Shown one piece after another: positions 1-8,374 of a stretch of 64,000 bases of DNA. The translations under genes were made by a program, and so were the position numbers. The first letter of the stretch is position 1; every line of letters starts with the position of its first letter. The notes beneath the pieces were generated by a model, which made no database searches, was not told the DNA's origin, and worked only from the letters and a program-made list of their open reading frames with translations. The DNA comes from Roseiarcus sp963774195 (GTDB taxonomy: Bacteria > Pseudomonadota > Alphaproteobacteria > Rhizobiales > Beijerinckiaceae), in assembly GCA_963774195.1 (NCBI GenBank), contig CAVZDY010000003.1, positions 1,116,001-1,180,000 of the forward strand, given 5' to 3'.

Positions 1-94
1 TGTCGAGCGCCTGCATGACGGTGGCCATCATCACGCAGACGGTCAACATGGCGCGCACAGAAGGCGTCATTGGCTCCGCAGGCGACTCGCTCAT
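1..94 (-). CDS. emrB: EmrB/DHA2-type multidrug MFS transporter, N-terminal fragment
   Basis: The minus strand opens with ATG at 94 and runs off the window edge after 31 codons. The visible residues end in MLTVCVMMATVMQALD, the start of the first transmembrane helix of DHA2-family drug:proton antiporters, whose conserved Asp follows directly (usually ALDTTIANVALP). It starts 7 bases after the stop of the HlyD/EmrA-type gene in the same direction. This gives a marR-emrA-emrB arrangement in which the antiporter works with the periplasmic adaptor to expel hydrophobic compounds. Only the N-terminus is present, so the family call rests on this short piece plus context. Confidence 0.75.
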   Translation of the reverse strand, partial: MSESPAEPMTPSVRAMLTVCVMMATVMQALD

Positions 95-101
95 CGGCGC
101 C

Positions 102-1331
102 TCAAGACCGCTTCGGCTGCGCCGAGCCCTCGACCCACGAGGCGGCCCAACTCGTCAGGTCGCTCCAAAGCCCCTGAAGCGACCGAGTGCGTCCGGTGTC
201 GATCGACACAACCGCGCTCATGCCGGCGCGGAGGTTGGCGGCGTCCTGATCGGCGTCGAAGGTGAACCGCAACGGCACGCGTTGCACGACCTTGACCCAG
301 TTTCCGCTGGCGTTTTGCGGCGGCAGGATCGCGAATTGCGCCCCGGTTCCTGGCGCAATCGACGAGACTTTGCCGCGCCATTCGCGCCCTGGAAAGGAAT
401 CGATCGTCACCGTCGCGGGCTCGTCGGCGCGCACATAGGTCAGATCCGATTCCTTCGGGTTGGCGTCGACCCAGAGGCCGGTGTCCGCGACCACGGCGAA
501 GACCGGCTGTCCGGCCGGCGCAACGCGGCCGAGCTCGATCTGATCGACCTGCGTCGCGACTCCCGCGATCGGCGCGACCACGTTCGCATTGCGCAGATTG
601 CGTTCGGCGTCGTCGACCTGGGCCGTGGCCTGCATGAAATCGGGAAACGTGTCGATCGTCGCCTCGAGCCCGCCGCCGAGCTTGACCTTCGTCGCCTCCT
701 GCTGCTCGCGCACGAATTCGAGGATCTGTCTGGCCTGAACGAGCGCGGCGGCGGAGGTGTCTTCATTGAGCCGTGTGCCGGCGAGCGAATTGACCAGCGC
801 GACCTTGCGATCATAATCGGCCTGGCGCAGGACTACCGCCTCATTGGCCATTTTGAGCTGGTCTTCGTTGCTGGCATAAGCGGCTTTCAGATTGGCGAAT
901 TCAATCTTCGCCGCAGCGAGGCGGCCTCGCGCCAGCGCAAGAGCGGTGCGGTACGGCGCGGGGTCGATGTCGAACAACGGGTCGCCGACGCCGACCTTCT
1001 GCCCTTCGCGCACATGGACGGCCACAACCGCGCCGGAGACCTGGGGCGTAATCAACACCTTCTCGGCGCCGACATAGGCGTTGTCGGTCGAAACGTAACG
1101 CCCGCCGCCCAGCCAGAAATAGAATCCCCCCACGACCGCGACCGCCGGGATGACGACAACAAGTACGAAGCGTCTGAATCCAGAGCGCCGCCGGGGAGCG
1201 GGGGCGCTCGCCGGCTCTGCGGCCGGCGCCAGCTTGGGAGGGCCGGCCGGAGCCGACGGCACGGCCGGATTGCGATTCAGCGGCGTCGGCTCGGCCGAAC
1301 GGTCGCGCGGCGTAGAAGAAGGTTGCGACAC
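102..1331 (-). CDS. emrA: HlyD/EmrA-family membrane fusion (adaptor) protein
   Basis: 409 aa periplasmic adaptor of a tripartite efflux pump. It has a Pro/Ala-rich cytoplasmic N-terminus, one membrane anchor at about residues 54-75 (FVLVVVIPAVAVVGGFYFW), the adaptor motif YVSTDNAYVGAEKVLITPQVSG, a biotinyl/lipoyl-like half-motif (VREGQKVGVGDPLFDIDPAPY), a coiled-coil hairpin, and the returning half (NVVAPIAGVATQVDQIELG). Length and order match EmrA. It starts one base after the marR stop and precedes emrB, so the three genes are probably one transcript under MarR control. The substrate cannot be read from the sequence. Confidence 0.9.
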   Translation of the reverse strand: MSQPSSTPRDRSAEPTPLNRNPAVPSAPAGPPKLAPAAEPASAPAPRRRSGFRRFVLVVVIPAVAVVGGFYFWLGGGRYVSTDNAYVGAEKVLITPQVSGAVVAVHVREGQKVGVGDPLFDIDPAPYRTALALARGRLAAAKIEFANLKAAYASNEDQLKMANEAVVLRQADYDRKVALVNSLAGTRLNEDTSAAALVQARQILEFVREQQEATKVKLGGGLEATIDTFPDFMQATAQVDDAERNLRNANVVAPIAGVATQVDQIELGRVAPAGQPVFAVVADTGLWVDANPKESDLTYVRADEPATVTIDSFPGREWRGKVSSIAPGTGAQFAILPPQNASGNWVKVVQRVPLRFTFDADQDAANLRAGMSAVVSIDTGRTRSLQGLWSDLTSWAASWVEGSAQPKRS

Positions 1332-1332
1332 G

Positions 1333-1782
1333 TTACGATCCTCCGCTGTTCAATTCGCATTTCAAATTGGAACGAATGCGCTCGAGCCCCGCGAGGAGAC
1401 CGGCAACCGCGACATCGTCGAGGCCATCCAGCGCGCACCCCATCACCGCCTCGCCCAAATCGTCGAGCCGGGCGAGAGTCGGCGCCGCCTTTTCGGTCAG
1501 GTACAAACGATTGGCGCGCCGGTCTGCTGTATCGTCCCGGCGCTCAACGAGGCCCGACGCCGCGAGCTTGTCGACCAACCGCGCAAGCGTGATCGGCGCA
1601 AGATCGAGCGCGTCGGCGAGTTCGCGCTGCGTAACCCCCTCGGCGCGACGCAACTTGGCCAGCACCGCCCATTGTGCGCGGGTCATGTTCAATTCGCGCG
1701 CGCGCTGGTCGGAGTAGGTTCGCAGCATGCGCGCCACGTCAGAAAGCGCGAACGCAAGTTCGCGCGCAGGAGATAGCGGCAT
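1333..1782 (-). CDS. MarR-family transcriptional regulator
   Basis: 149 aa winged-helix regulator. The core contains MTRAQWAVLAKLRRAEGVTQ, then the recognition-helix region ELADALDLAPITLARLVDKLAASGLVERR, then the wing D-x-R-D/A-x-R-A-N (DTADRRANRLYLTEKA), the MarR hallmark. It is the first gene of the minus-strand operon with emrA and emrB, so it probably represses the pump until a ligand binds. An AGGGGA element about 12 bases upstream may be the ribosome binding site. A TTATAA inverted repeat lies just upstream and is the likely operator. Confidence 0.9.
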   Translation of the reverse strand: MPLSPARELAFALSDVARMLRTYSDQRARELNMTRAQWAVLAKLRRAEGVTQRELADALDLAPITLARLVDKLAASGLVERRDDTADRRANRLYLTEKAAPTLARLDDLGEAVMGCALDGLDDVAVAGLLAGLERIRSNLKCELNSGGS

Positions 1783-1798
1783 CGCCTCGGCAGTTCCC

Positions 1799-1821
1799 CT
1801 TATAATATGCCTGCTTATAAT
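1799..1821 (-). promoter_or_regulatory. Candidate MarR operator/promoter (paired CTTATAAT)
   Basis: The octamer CTTATAAT occurs at 1799-1806 and again at 1814-1821, 15 bases apart. TTATAA is self-complementary, so the pair also forms an inverted repeat, the usual shape of a MarR-dimer site. It sits 17-39 bases upstream of the marR start, where a minus-strand -10 region would lie, so binding would block RNA polymerase. The repeat is seen directly; its assignment to this MarR is inference. Confidence 0.55.
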
Positions 1822-1936
1822 CGGAGCCGCAGATAACGCAAGGGATTTTGCATCCAGCGCCGGGGAAATTCAGCCGCTATTGGGAGGCGCAAGTGTCGAC
1901 GCCAATTCAAGATTAACAAAGGGAAAAAGCCGGCCG

Positions 1937-2293
1937 TCAGCTTCCGCGGTAGGTGGAATAGCTCCACGGCGTCACAACGAGCGGCACGTGATAGTGGCCG
2001 CTCGGATCTGCGACAGCGAATCGGATCGGCACGACATCGAGGAACGGGGGGTCGGCGACAGCGGCGCCCATAGTGCGAAAATAATCCCCGACGTGGAAAT
2101 TCAACTCAAATGCGCCAACGCGCAGGTCGGCTCCACTGACAAGGGGGGCGTCGGTGCGCCCATCGGAATTGGTGCGCACGTTCGCGATAAGCGTGCGCGC
2201 GCCGTCGGCGCCGAGTGCGAAAAGCTCAATTGTCACGCCGGCCGCGGGCCCGCCGCGCGTCGTGTCGAGCACATGAGTGGTCAATCCCGCCAT
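1937..2293 (-). CDS. uraH: 5-hydroxyisourate hydrolase (transthyretin-like)
   Basis: 118 aa, the normal length for HIU hydrolase, which converts 5-hydroxyisourate to OHCU in purine (urate) degradation. Family signatures are the N-terminal LTTHVLDTTRGGPA with catalytic His6, an internal Arg in NVRTNSDGR, the GHYHVPLVVTPW block near the C-terminus, and the diagnostic terminal tetrapeptide YRGS. No other urate-pathway gene (uraD, uricase, puuE) is visible nearby, so it stands alone here. Its 3' end faces the marR operon promoter region. Confidence 0.93.
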   Translation of the reverse strand: MAGLTTHVLDTTRGGPAAGVTIELFALGADGARTLIANVRTNSDGRTDAPLVSGADLRVGAFELNFHVGDYFRTMGAAVADPPFLDVVPIRFAVADPSGHYHVPLVVTPWSYSTYRGS

Positions 2294-2495
2294 GCGAGTT
2301 CCTCATCAATCAGGACTGAATTTAGCCCATCAAATCGCCAATTGATACCAAACAAGGCAGTAACAGACCGCAGCGCCATGCGGAATTTGCATAAGTGAAT
2401 CGCCCAGGTCAGGATTGCCATTCTTCAGGCTCCGTGAGACACACTGCGCCGTTCTGAAGCCAGCGGAACTCTAGGAAAGGCGCGAGGGAGGCTGC

Positions 2496-5159
2496 ATGAC
2501 CGACGACCCCAAAGGCGATGCCGCCGAGATGCGCGAATGGCTGGAGGCGCTCGATTCGGTCGAGGCCTTCGAAGGGGTGGGGCGGGTCGACGAACTGCTC
2601 GATTCCGTAGTCACTTCCGCTCGGCGCAAAGGCGCGCGACTGCCCTTCGCCGCCAACACTGCTTATATCAACACTATCCATCCCCAGGATCAGGCGCAGC
2701 ATCCCGGAAATCGGGAATTCGAGCAGACCATTCGCCGATACGTCCGCTGGAACGCGGCCGCCATCGTCCTGCGCGCGAATAAGGAATCCTCGGAGCTCGG
2801 CGGCCACATCGCAAGCTTCCAGTCGGCCGCGACGCTCTACGACACCGGCTTCATGCATTTCTGGCGCGCGCCGGATGAAGCGCACGGCGGCGACCTTGTT
2901 TACTTCCAAGGCCATTCCTCGCCCGGCATCTACGCCCGCGCCTATCTTGAGGGGCGGTTGACGGAGGACCAACTCGTCAACTTCCGTCAGGAAGTCGGCG
3001 GCCACGGGCTTTCCTCCTATCCGCACCCCTGGCTGATGCCCGACTTCTGGCAGTTCCCGACGGTGTCGATGGGGCTCGGGCCGTTGATGGCGATCTATCA
3101 GGCCCGCTTCCTGAGATATCTGCAGGGGCGGGGCATCGCCGACACGACCGGCCGCAAGGTCTGGGCCTTCTGCGGCGACGGCGAGATGGACGAGCCGGAA
3201 TCGCTCGGCGCAATCTCCCTCGCGGGACGCGAGAAGCTGGACAACCTCATCTTCGTCATCAACTGCAACCTGCAACGTCTCGACGGCCCCGTACGTGGCA
3301 ACGGCAAGATCGTGCAGGAGCTCGAGGCGGACTTCCGCGGCGCGGGCTGGAACGTCATCAAGTGCCTCTGGGGCTCGAACTGGGACGAGTTGCTCGCCAA
3401 GGACACCAGCGGCAAATTGCGCCAGTTGATGGAAGAATGCGTCGACGGCGAATATCAGGACTTCAAGTCCAAGAACGGCGCCTACATCCGCAAGAACTTC
3501 TTCGGCCGCTATCCCGAGACCGCGGCGATGGTCGCCGACTGGAGCGACGACAAGATTTGGTCGCTCACCCGCGGCGGCCATGATCCGATCAAGGTCTATG
3601 CCGCCTACAAGGCGGCCGTCGAGCACAAGGGCCAGCCGACCGTCATTCTCGCCAAGACCGTGAAGGGCTACGGCATGGGCGAGGCGGGCGAAGGGCAGAT
3701 GATCGCCCACCAGGCCAAGAAGATCGGCGATCACGCGTTGAAGGCGTTCCGCGACCGCTTCCAGATCCCGCTGAGCGACGACGAGCTGGCCAAGCTGCCG
3801 TATCTGCGCCTGCCAGAGGACAATCCGGCGATGAAATATCTGCGCGAGCGCCGGGCGGCGCTCGGCGGATATGTCCCCTCGCGCCGGCGAGAGGCGGCGC
3901 CGCTCGAGATTCCCGAACTCTCGGCCTTCGACGCCTTGTTGAAGCCGACCGCCGAGGGGCGCGAAATCTCGACCACGATGGCCTTCGTCCGTATCCTGAC
4001 GACGCTGTTGCGCGACAAGGCGATTGGCTCGCGCATCGTACCGATCGTGCCGGACGAGAGCCGCACCTTCGGCATGGAGGGCCTGTTCCGCCAGGTCGGC
4101 ATCTTCAGCCAGCTCGGACAACTCTATCGCCCGCAAGACGCCGACCAACTCAGCTACTACCGAGAGGACCCGAAGGGGCAGATCCTCCAGGAAGGCATCA
4201 ACGAGCCCGGCGCTATGGCCTCGTTCATCGCGGCGGGAACGTCCTACTCGACGTCTAACGCGCCGATGATCCCGTTCTATATCTATTACTCGATGTTCGG
4301 GTTCCAGCGCATAGGCGATCTCGCCTGGGCGGCGGGCGACATGCGCACGCGCGGCTTCCTGATCGGCGGCACCTCCGGCCGCACCACGCTGAACGGCGAA
4401 GGCTTGCAGCATGAAGACGGCCACAGCCATCTCCTGGCTTCGACCATTCCAAACTGCATCGGCTATGACCCGACCTACGCCTACGAATTGGCGGTGATCG
4501 TCCAGGCGGGCCTCAAGCGCATGTACGCGGACAATGAGGACGTCTACTACTACATCACCACGCTCAACGAGAATTACCCGCATCCTGGGATGCCCGAGGG
4601 CGCCGAGGAAGGAATTCTGCGCGGCATGTATCGGCTGCGCGAAGTGGTGGCCGAGAAGGGCGGGCCGCGCGTGCGCCTGCTCGGTTCGGGCGCCATTCTG
4701 CGCGAGGTCGAGGCCGGCGCAGAGCTGCTCGCGAAGGACTTCGGCGTCTCCAGCGAAATCTGGAGCGTCACCAGCTTCACCGAATTGCGGCGTGACGGCC
4801 TCGAGGCCGAACGTTGGTCGATGCTGCATCCCGAGGAGCCGCGGCGCGTCTCCTATGTCGAGCAGGCGCTGGGCAAAGGGGTCGGCCCGGTCATCGCGGC
4901 CACCGATTACATGAAGGCGATCGCGGACGGCATCCGCCCGTACGTGCCGGCACGCTACAAGGTGCTCGGCACCGACGGCTTCGGCCGCTCCGACTATCGG
5001 CGCCAATTGCGCTCATTCTTCGAGGTCGATCGCTATCATGTCGCCGTCGCCGGCCTGAAGGCGCTCGCCGACGATCAACTGCTGCCCGCCAAGCGCGTCG
5101 CCGAGGCGATCGCCCGCTATAAGATCGCCCCGGATCGCCCGAGCCCGGCTCAGAGCTGA
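2496..5159 (+). CDS. aceE: Pyruvate dehydrogenase E1 component, homodimeric type
   Basis: 887 aa, matching the large homodimeric E1 of E. coli and betaproteobacteria rather than the split alpha/beta E1 usual in Rhizobiales. It decarboxylates pyruvate with thiamine diphosphate and reductively acetylates the E2 lipoyl group. The ThDP motif GDGEMDEPESLGA lies at about residue 226 and ends with the NCNLQRLDGPVRGN segment; HPWLMPDFWQFPTVSMGLGP and the C-terminal GTDGFGRSDYRRQLR are typical AceE blocks. The start ATG follows a strong GAGGGAGG ribosome site. It is the first gene of a three-gene PDH operon. Confidence 0.97.
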   Translation: MTDDPKGDAAEMREWLEALDSVEAFEGVGRVDELLDSVVTSARRKGARLPFAANTAYINTIHPQDQAQHPGNREFEQTIRRYVRWNAAAIVLRANKESSELGGHIASFQSAATLYDTGFMHFWRAPDEAHGGDLVYFQGHSSPGIYARAYLEGRLTEDQLVNFRQEVGGHGLSSYPHPWLMPDFWQFPTVSMGLGPLMAIYQARFLRYLQGRGIADTTGRKVWAFCGDGEMDEPESLGAISLAGREKLDNLIFVINCNLQRLDGPVRGNGKIVQELEADFRGAGWNVIKCLWGSNWDELLAKDTSGKLRQLMEECVDGEYQDFKSKNGAYIRKNFFGRYPETAAMVADWSDDKIWSLTRGGHDPIKVYAAYKAAVEHKGQPTVILAKTVKGYGMGEAGEGQMIAHQAKKIGDHALKAFRDRFQIPLSDDELAKLPYLRLPEDNPAMKYLRERRAALGGYVPSRRREAAPLEIPELSAFDALLKPTAEGREISTTMAFVRILTTLLRDKAIGSRIVPIVPDESRTFGMEGLFRQVGIFSQLGQLYRPQDADQLSYYREDPKGQILQEGINEPGAMASFIAAGTSYSTSNAPMIPFYIYYSMFGFQRIGDLAWAAGDMRTRGFLIGGTSGRTTLNGEGLQHEDGHSHLLASTIPNCIGYDPTYAYELAVIVQAGLKRMYADNEDVYYYITTLNENYPHPGMPEGAEEGILRGMYRLREVVAEKGGPRVRLLGSGAILREVEAGAELLAKDFGVSSEIWSVTSFTELRRDGLEAERWSMLHPEEPRRVSYVEQALGKGVGPVIAATDYMKAIADGIRPYVPARYKVLGTDGFGRSDYRRQLRSFFEVDRYHVAVAGLKALADDQLLPAKRVAEAIARYKIAPDRPSPAQS

Positions 5160-5211
5160 AGTCCCATAAACCCCAATAAATTGAGCTGGTCCGCGCGAAG
5201 GAGAGGCGTCC

Positions 5212-6501
5212 GTGGCGAAAATCGAAGTCAAGGTCCCCGACATCGGCGACTTCAAGGACGTGCCAATCATCGAAATCCTCGTAAAGCCGGGCGATACGGT
5301 GAAGGCCGAGCAGCCGCTGCTGACGCTCGAATCCGATAAGGCGACGCTTGACGTACCGGCGCCGGCGTCCGGCGTTGTCGGGGAGATCATCGCCAAGGTG
5401 GGCGAGAAGGTTTCGATGGGGTCATCGCTCCTCACCCTCGACGAGGCCGGCGGCGCGCCCACCGCCGCCGCGCCGGCGACAACTGCTAGCGCTCCGGCGC
5501 CTGCCGCCCCAGCAGCGCCGGCTCCCGCGACGCCCATCGTCCCCCCAGTTCCTTCGGCGACGCCCGCACCTGCGAACGCCGCTGCGGCGGCTCTGCCGGA
5601 TTTTTCGGGCGTGTTCGCCGGGCCGGCGGCGCGGCGCCTCGCGCGCGAACTCGAGATCGATCTGACCACCATCCGCGGTAGTGGCGAGAAGGGCCGCATC
5701 ACCGCCGAGGACGTCAAGACGGCCTTCCGGGGCGGCGGGACGGGAAGCGGCGGCGCCGCACTGCCCGAGGTCCCGGTGGTCGACTTTGCCAAGTTCGGTC
5801 CGGTCGAGACCGTGCCGCTGTCGCGCATCAAGCGCATTTCCGGTCCGCGTCTCCATGCGTCTTGGGTCAATGTCCCGCATGTCACGCATTGCGACGAAGC
5901 GGACATCACCGACCTCGACGCTTTCCGCAAGACGCTGGACGACGAGGCCAAGGCCGACAAGAAGGCGCCGTACCGCGTCTCGCTGCTGCCGTTGCTGATG
6001 AAGGCGTCCGTCGCGACGCTCAAGGCTTTCCCGACTTTCAATTCGGCGCTTACGCCCGCCAAGGACGCGCTCGTCTATCGCCACTATTGGAACGTCGGCG
6101 TTGCGGTCGACACGCCTGACGGGCTGGTCGTCGCGGTCGTCAAGGACGTCGACAAGAAGGGCGTCGTGGAACTCGCGCGCGAACTGGGCGCGCTGTCGGT
6201 CAAAGCGCGCGAGGGCAAGCTTTCGCCGGCGGAGATGCAGGGGGCGACCTTCACGATCTCCTCGCTCGGCGGCATCGGCGGCACGGCGTTCACGCCGATC
6301 GTCAACGCTCCGGAGGTCGCCATCCTCGGCGTGGTGCGCTCGAAGATGGCCCCGGTGTGGGACGGCCAAGCTTTCCAGCCCCGTCTGATGCTGCCGCTTT
6401 GCCTCTCCTACGACCATCGCGTCATCGATGGCGCCGCCGCCGCCCGGTTCGTGCGTCACCTCGCGACGCTGGTCGAGGACATGCGCCGCGTCCTGCTGTG
6501 A
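5212..6501 (+). CDS. aceF: Dihydrolipoamide acetyltransferase (PDH E2)
   Basis: 429 aa E2 core of pyruvate dehydrogenase. Order of domains: one lipoyl domain (residues about 1-78, lipoylated Lys43 in LESDKATLDVP), an Ala/Pro linker, a peripheral-subunit-binding domain at about 136-170 (GPAARRLARELEIDLTTIRGSGEKGRI), then the catalytic acyltransferase domain ending in YDHRVIDGAAAARF with the catalytic His and Asp at about 402-406. It begins with GTG behind a GAAGGAGAGG ribosome site, 52 bases after aceE. E. coli AceF has three lipoyl domains; this one has a single domain. Confidence 0.96.
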   Translation: MAKIEVKVPDIGDFKDVPIIEILVKPGDTVKAEQPLLTLESDKATLDVPAPASGVVGEIIAKVGEKVSMGSSLLTLDEAGGAPTAAAPATTASAPAPAAPAAPAPATPIVPPVPSATPAPANAAAAALPDFSGVFAGPAARRLARELEIDLTTIRGSGEKGRITAEDVKTAFRGGGTGSGGAALPEVPVVDFAKFGPVETVPLSRIKRISGPRLHASWVNVPHVTHCDEADITDLDAFRKTLDDEAKADKKAPYRVSLLPLLMKASVATLKAFPTFNSALTPAKDALVYRHYWNVGVAVDTPDGLVVAVVKDVDKKGVVELARELGALSVKAREGKLSPAEMQGATFTISSLGGIGGTAFTPIVNAPEVAILGVVRSKMAPVWDGQAFQPRLMLPLCLSYDHRVIDGAAAARFVRHLATLVEDMRRVLL

Positions 6502-6561
6502 GCATTGGAATGAGTGTGGCCCGAAACGGCGAAGTTGCGATCGACGAGGGAGCGGAATTCC

Positions 6562-8316
6562 ATGGCGGCTGAAATCAGGCTTCCCGATATCGGCGACTTC
6601 AAGGACGTGCCGATCATCGAATTGCACATCAAGTCGGGCCAGACCGTCGCAAAAGAGGACGTCATTCTGACGCTCGAAGGCGACAAGGCGACGCTCGACG
6701 TTCCGGCGCCCGAGGCCGGCGTGATCGGCGAGGTGAAAGTCAAAGTCGGCGACAAGGTCAGTCAAGGCGCGCTTTTGGCTATCTATGCCGCAAGCGGCGC
6801 GGCGACGGCCCAGAAGCCGGCGCCCGCAGCCCCGACGCCGGCGCCCGCTGACGCAGCGCCTCCTCCCGCGGCGCCTCAGTCGGCGCCGTCCCCCGTCAAT
6901 TCGAAGGCGGACTTCGAATGCGACGTGCTTGTCCTCGGCGCGGGGCCGGGGGGCTACACGGCGGCGTTTCGCGCTGCCGATCTCGGCAAGCATGTCGTGC
7001 TGGTGGACCGGCTCCCGGCGCTAGGCGGCGTGTGCCTCAATGTCGGGTGCATTCCGTCGAAGGCGCTCTTGCACGCCGCGAAGGTCATCGACGAGGCCTC
7101 GGAGATGTCATCGCACGGCGTCTCCTTTGGCCCGCCGAAGGTCGATCTCGACGCGCTGCGCGGCTGGAAGGAGGGCGTCGTCAAGCGTCTGACGACCGGC
7201 CTCACCGGCCTCGCACGCCAGCGGAAGGTGACGGCCATCACAGGCGAGGGCGTCTTCACCTCGCCCCATACGCTAGCGGTCACGACAGCAGACGGCGAGC
7301 GGGTGATCCGCTTCTCCTCGGCGATCATCGCAGCCGGCTCCGAGCCGGCAGCGCCGGGATTCATTCCCAAGGACGCCCGAATCTGGGATTCGACCGCGGC
7401 GCTCGAATTGCGCAGCGTACCCAAGCGACTGCTGGTGCTCGGCGGCGGCATCATCGGGCTCGAGATGGCGACCGTATACGCCGCGCTCGGCTCGAAGATC
7501 ACCGTCATCGAAATGATGGACCAGCTGATGCCCGGCGCCGACCGCGACATCGTCGCGCCCTTCGCCAAGCGGGTCGAACGCCGCTACGAGAAAATCCTGC
7601 TCGAGACGAAAGTGACGGCGGTCGAGGCGAAGCCGGATGGCGTCCACATCGCTTTCGAGGGCAAAGGCGGGGCCGGCGAGGACGTCTTCGACGCCATCCT
7701 GGTTGCGATCGGCCGCCGACCGAATGGGGCCGTGATCGGCGCTGCTGCGGCCGGAGTCGAGGTCGACGCGCGCGGTTTCATCGCCGTCGACAAGCAGATG
7801 CGCACCAACGTGCCCCATATCTTCGCGATCGGCGACGTCGTGGGGCAGCCCATGCTCGCTCACAAGGGGACGCACGAGGGCAAGGTTGCGGCTGAGGCCG
7901 CGAGCGGCCATCGCTCCGCCTTTGACGCCAAGGTGATTCCGGCGGTCGCCTATACCGATCCGGAAGTCGCCTGGGTCGGCTTCACCGAAGCCGAAGCCAA
8001 GGCCAAGGGCTTGAAGTTCGGCAAGGCGGTGTTCCCTTGGGCCGCGAGCGGACGCTCGCTGTCGCTCGGTCGCGACGAGGGTCTGACCAAGACCCTTTGG
8101 GACGAGGAAAGCGGACAACTCATCGGTTGCGGCATCGTTGGGCCCAACGCGGGCGACTTGATCGCCGAAGCGGCGCTCGCGATTGAAATGGGCTGCGACG
8201 CGGAGGATGTCGGACTTACCATCCACCCGCATCCGACCTTGTCCGAGACGTTTGCAATGTCCGCCGAGGCTTTCGCCGGCACGCTCACCGATCTCTACAT
8301 GCCGAAGAAGAAGTGA
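6562..8316 (+). CDS. lpdA: Dihydrolipoyl dehydrogenase (E3) with N-terminal lipoyl domain
   Basis: 584 aa, about 110-120 residues longer than ordinary E3 because a complete lipoyl domain is fused at the N-terminus (residues 1-77, lipoyl Lys42 in LEGDKATLDVP), followed by a Pro/Ala linker. The flavoprotein part has the FAD motif VLGAGPGGYTAAFRAADLG, the redox disulfide GGVCLNVGCIPSKALL (Cys158/Cys163), the NAD motif LGGGIIGLEMATVYAALG, and the active-site His557/Glu562 pair (HPHPTLSE). I chose ATG 6562, behind GAGGGAGCGG, over an upstream in-frame start at 6514. It re-oxidises dihydrolipoyl E2 and belongs to the aceE-aceF operon. Confidence 0.96.
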   Translation: MAAEIRLPDIGDFKDVPIIELHIKSGQTVAKEDVILTLEGDKATLDVPAPEAGVIGEVKVKVGDKVSQGALLAIYAASGAATAQKPAPAAPTPAPADAAPPPAAPQSAPSPVNSKADFECDVLVLGAGPGGYTAAFRAADLGKHVVLVDRLPALGGVCLNVGCIPSKALLHAAKVIDEASEMSSHGVSFGPPKVDLDALRGWKEGVVKRLTTGLTGLARQRKVTAITGEGVFTSPHTLAVTTADGERVIRFSSAIIAAGSEPAAPGFIPKDARIWDSTAALELRSVPKRLLVLGGGIIGLEMATVYAALGSKITVIEMMDQLMPGADRDIVAPFAKRVERRYEKILLETKVTAVEAKPDGVHIAFEGKGGAGEDVFDAILVAIGRRPNGAVIGAAAAGVEVDARGFIAVDKQMRTNVPHIFAIGDVVGQPMLAHKGTHEGKVAAEAASGHRSAFDAKVIPAVAYTDPEVAWVGFTEAEAKAKGLKFGKAVFPWAASGRSLSLGRDEGLTKTLWDEESGQLIGCGIVGPNAGDLIAEAALAIEMGCDAEDVGLTIHPHPTLSETFAMSAEAFAGTLTDLYMPKKK

Positions 8317-8374
8317 ATCGAGCCTGCGGCAATTCTTAAGGGATCGCCGCGGTCGTTCGAAGAGATGGGAATGT

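Noticed and set aside
15..1592. 525-codon plus-strand frame at the window start
   Set aside because: Antisense to the EmrA-type and MarR genes, which both show clear families on the minus strand.
2409..5006. 865-codon open frame antisense to aceE
   Set aside because: High GC leaves antisense frames open. The plus strand encodes a full AceE with all motifs, while the antisense product has no recognisable domain and an Arg/Asp-rich composition typical of shadow frames.
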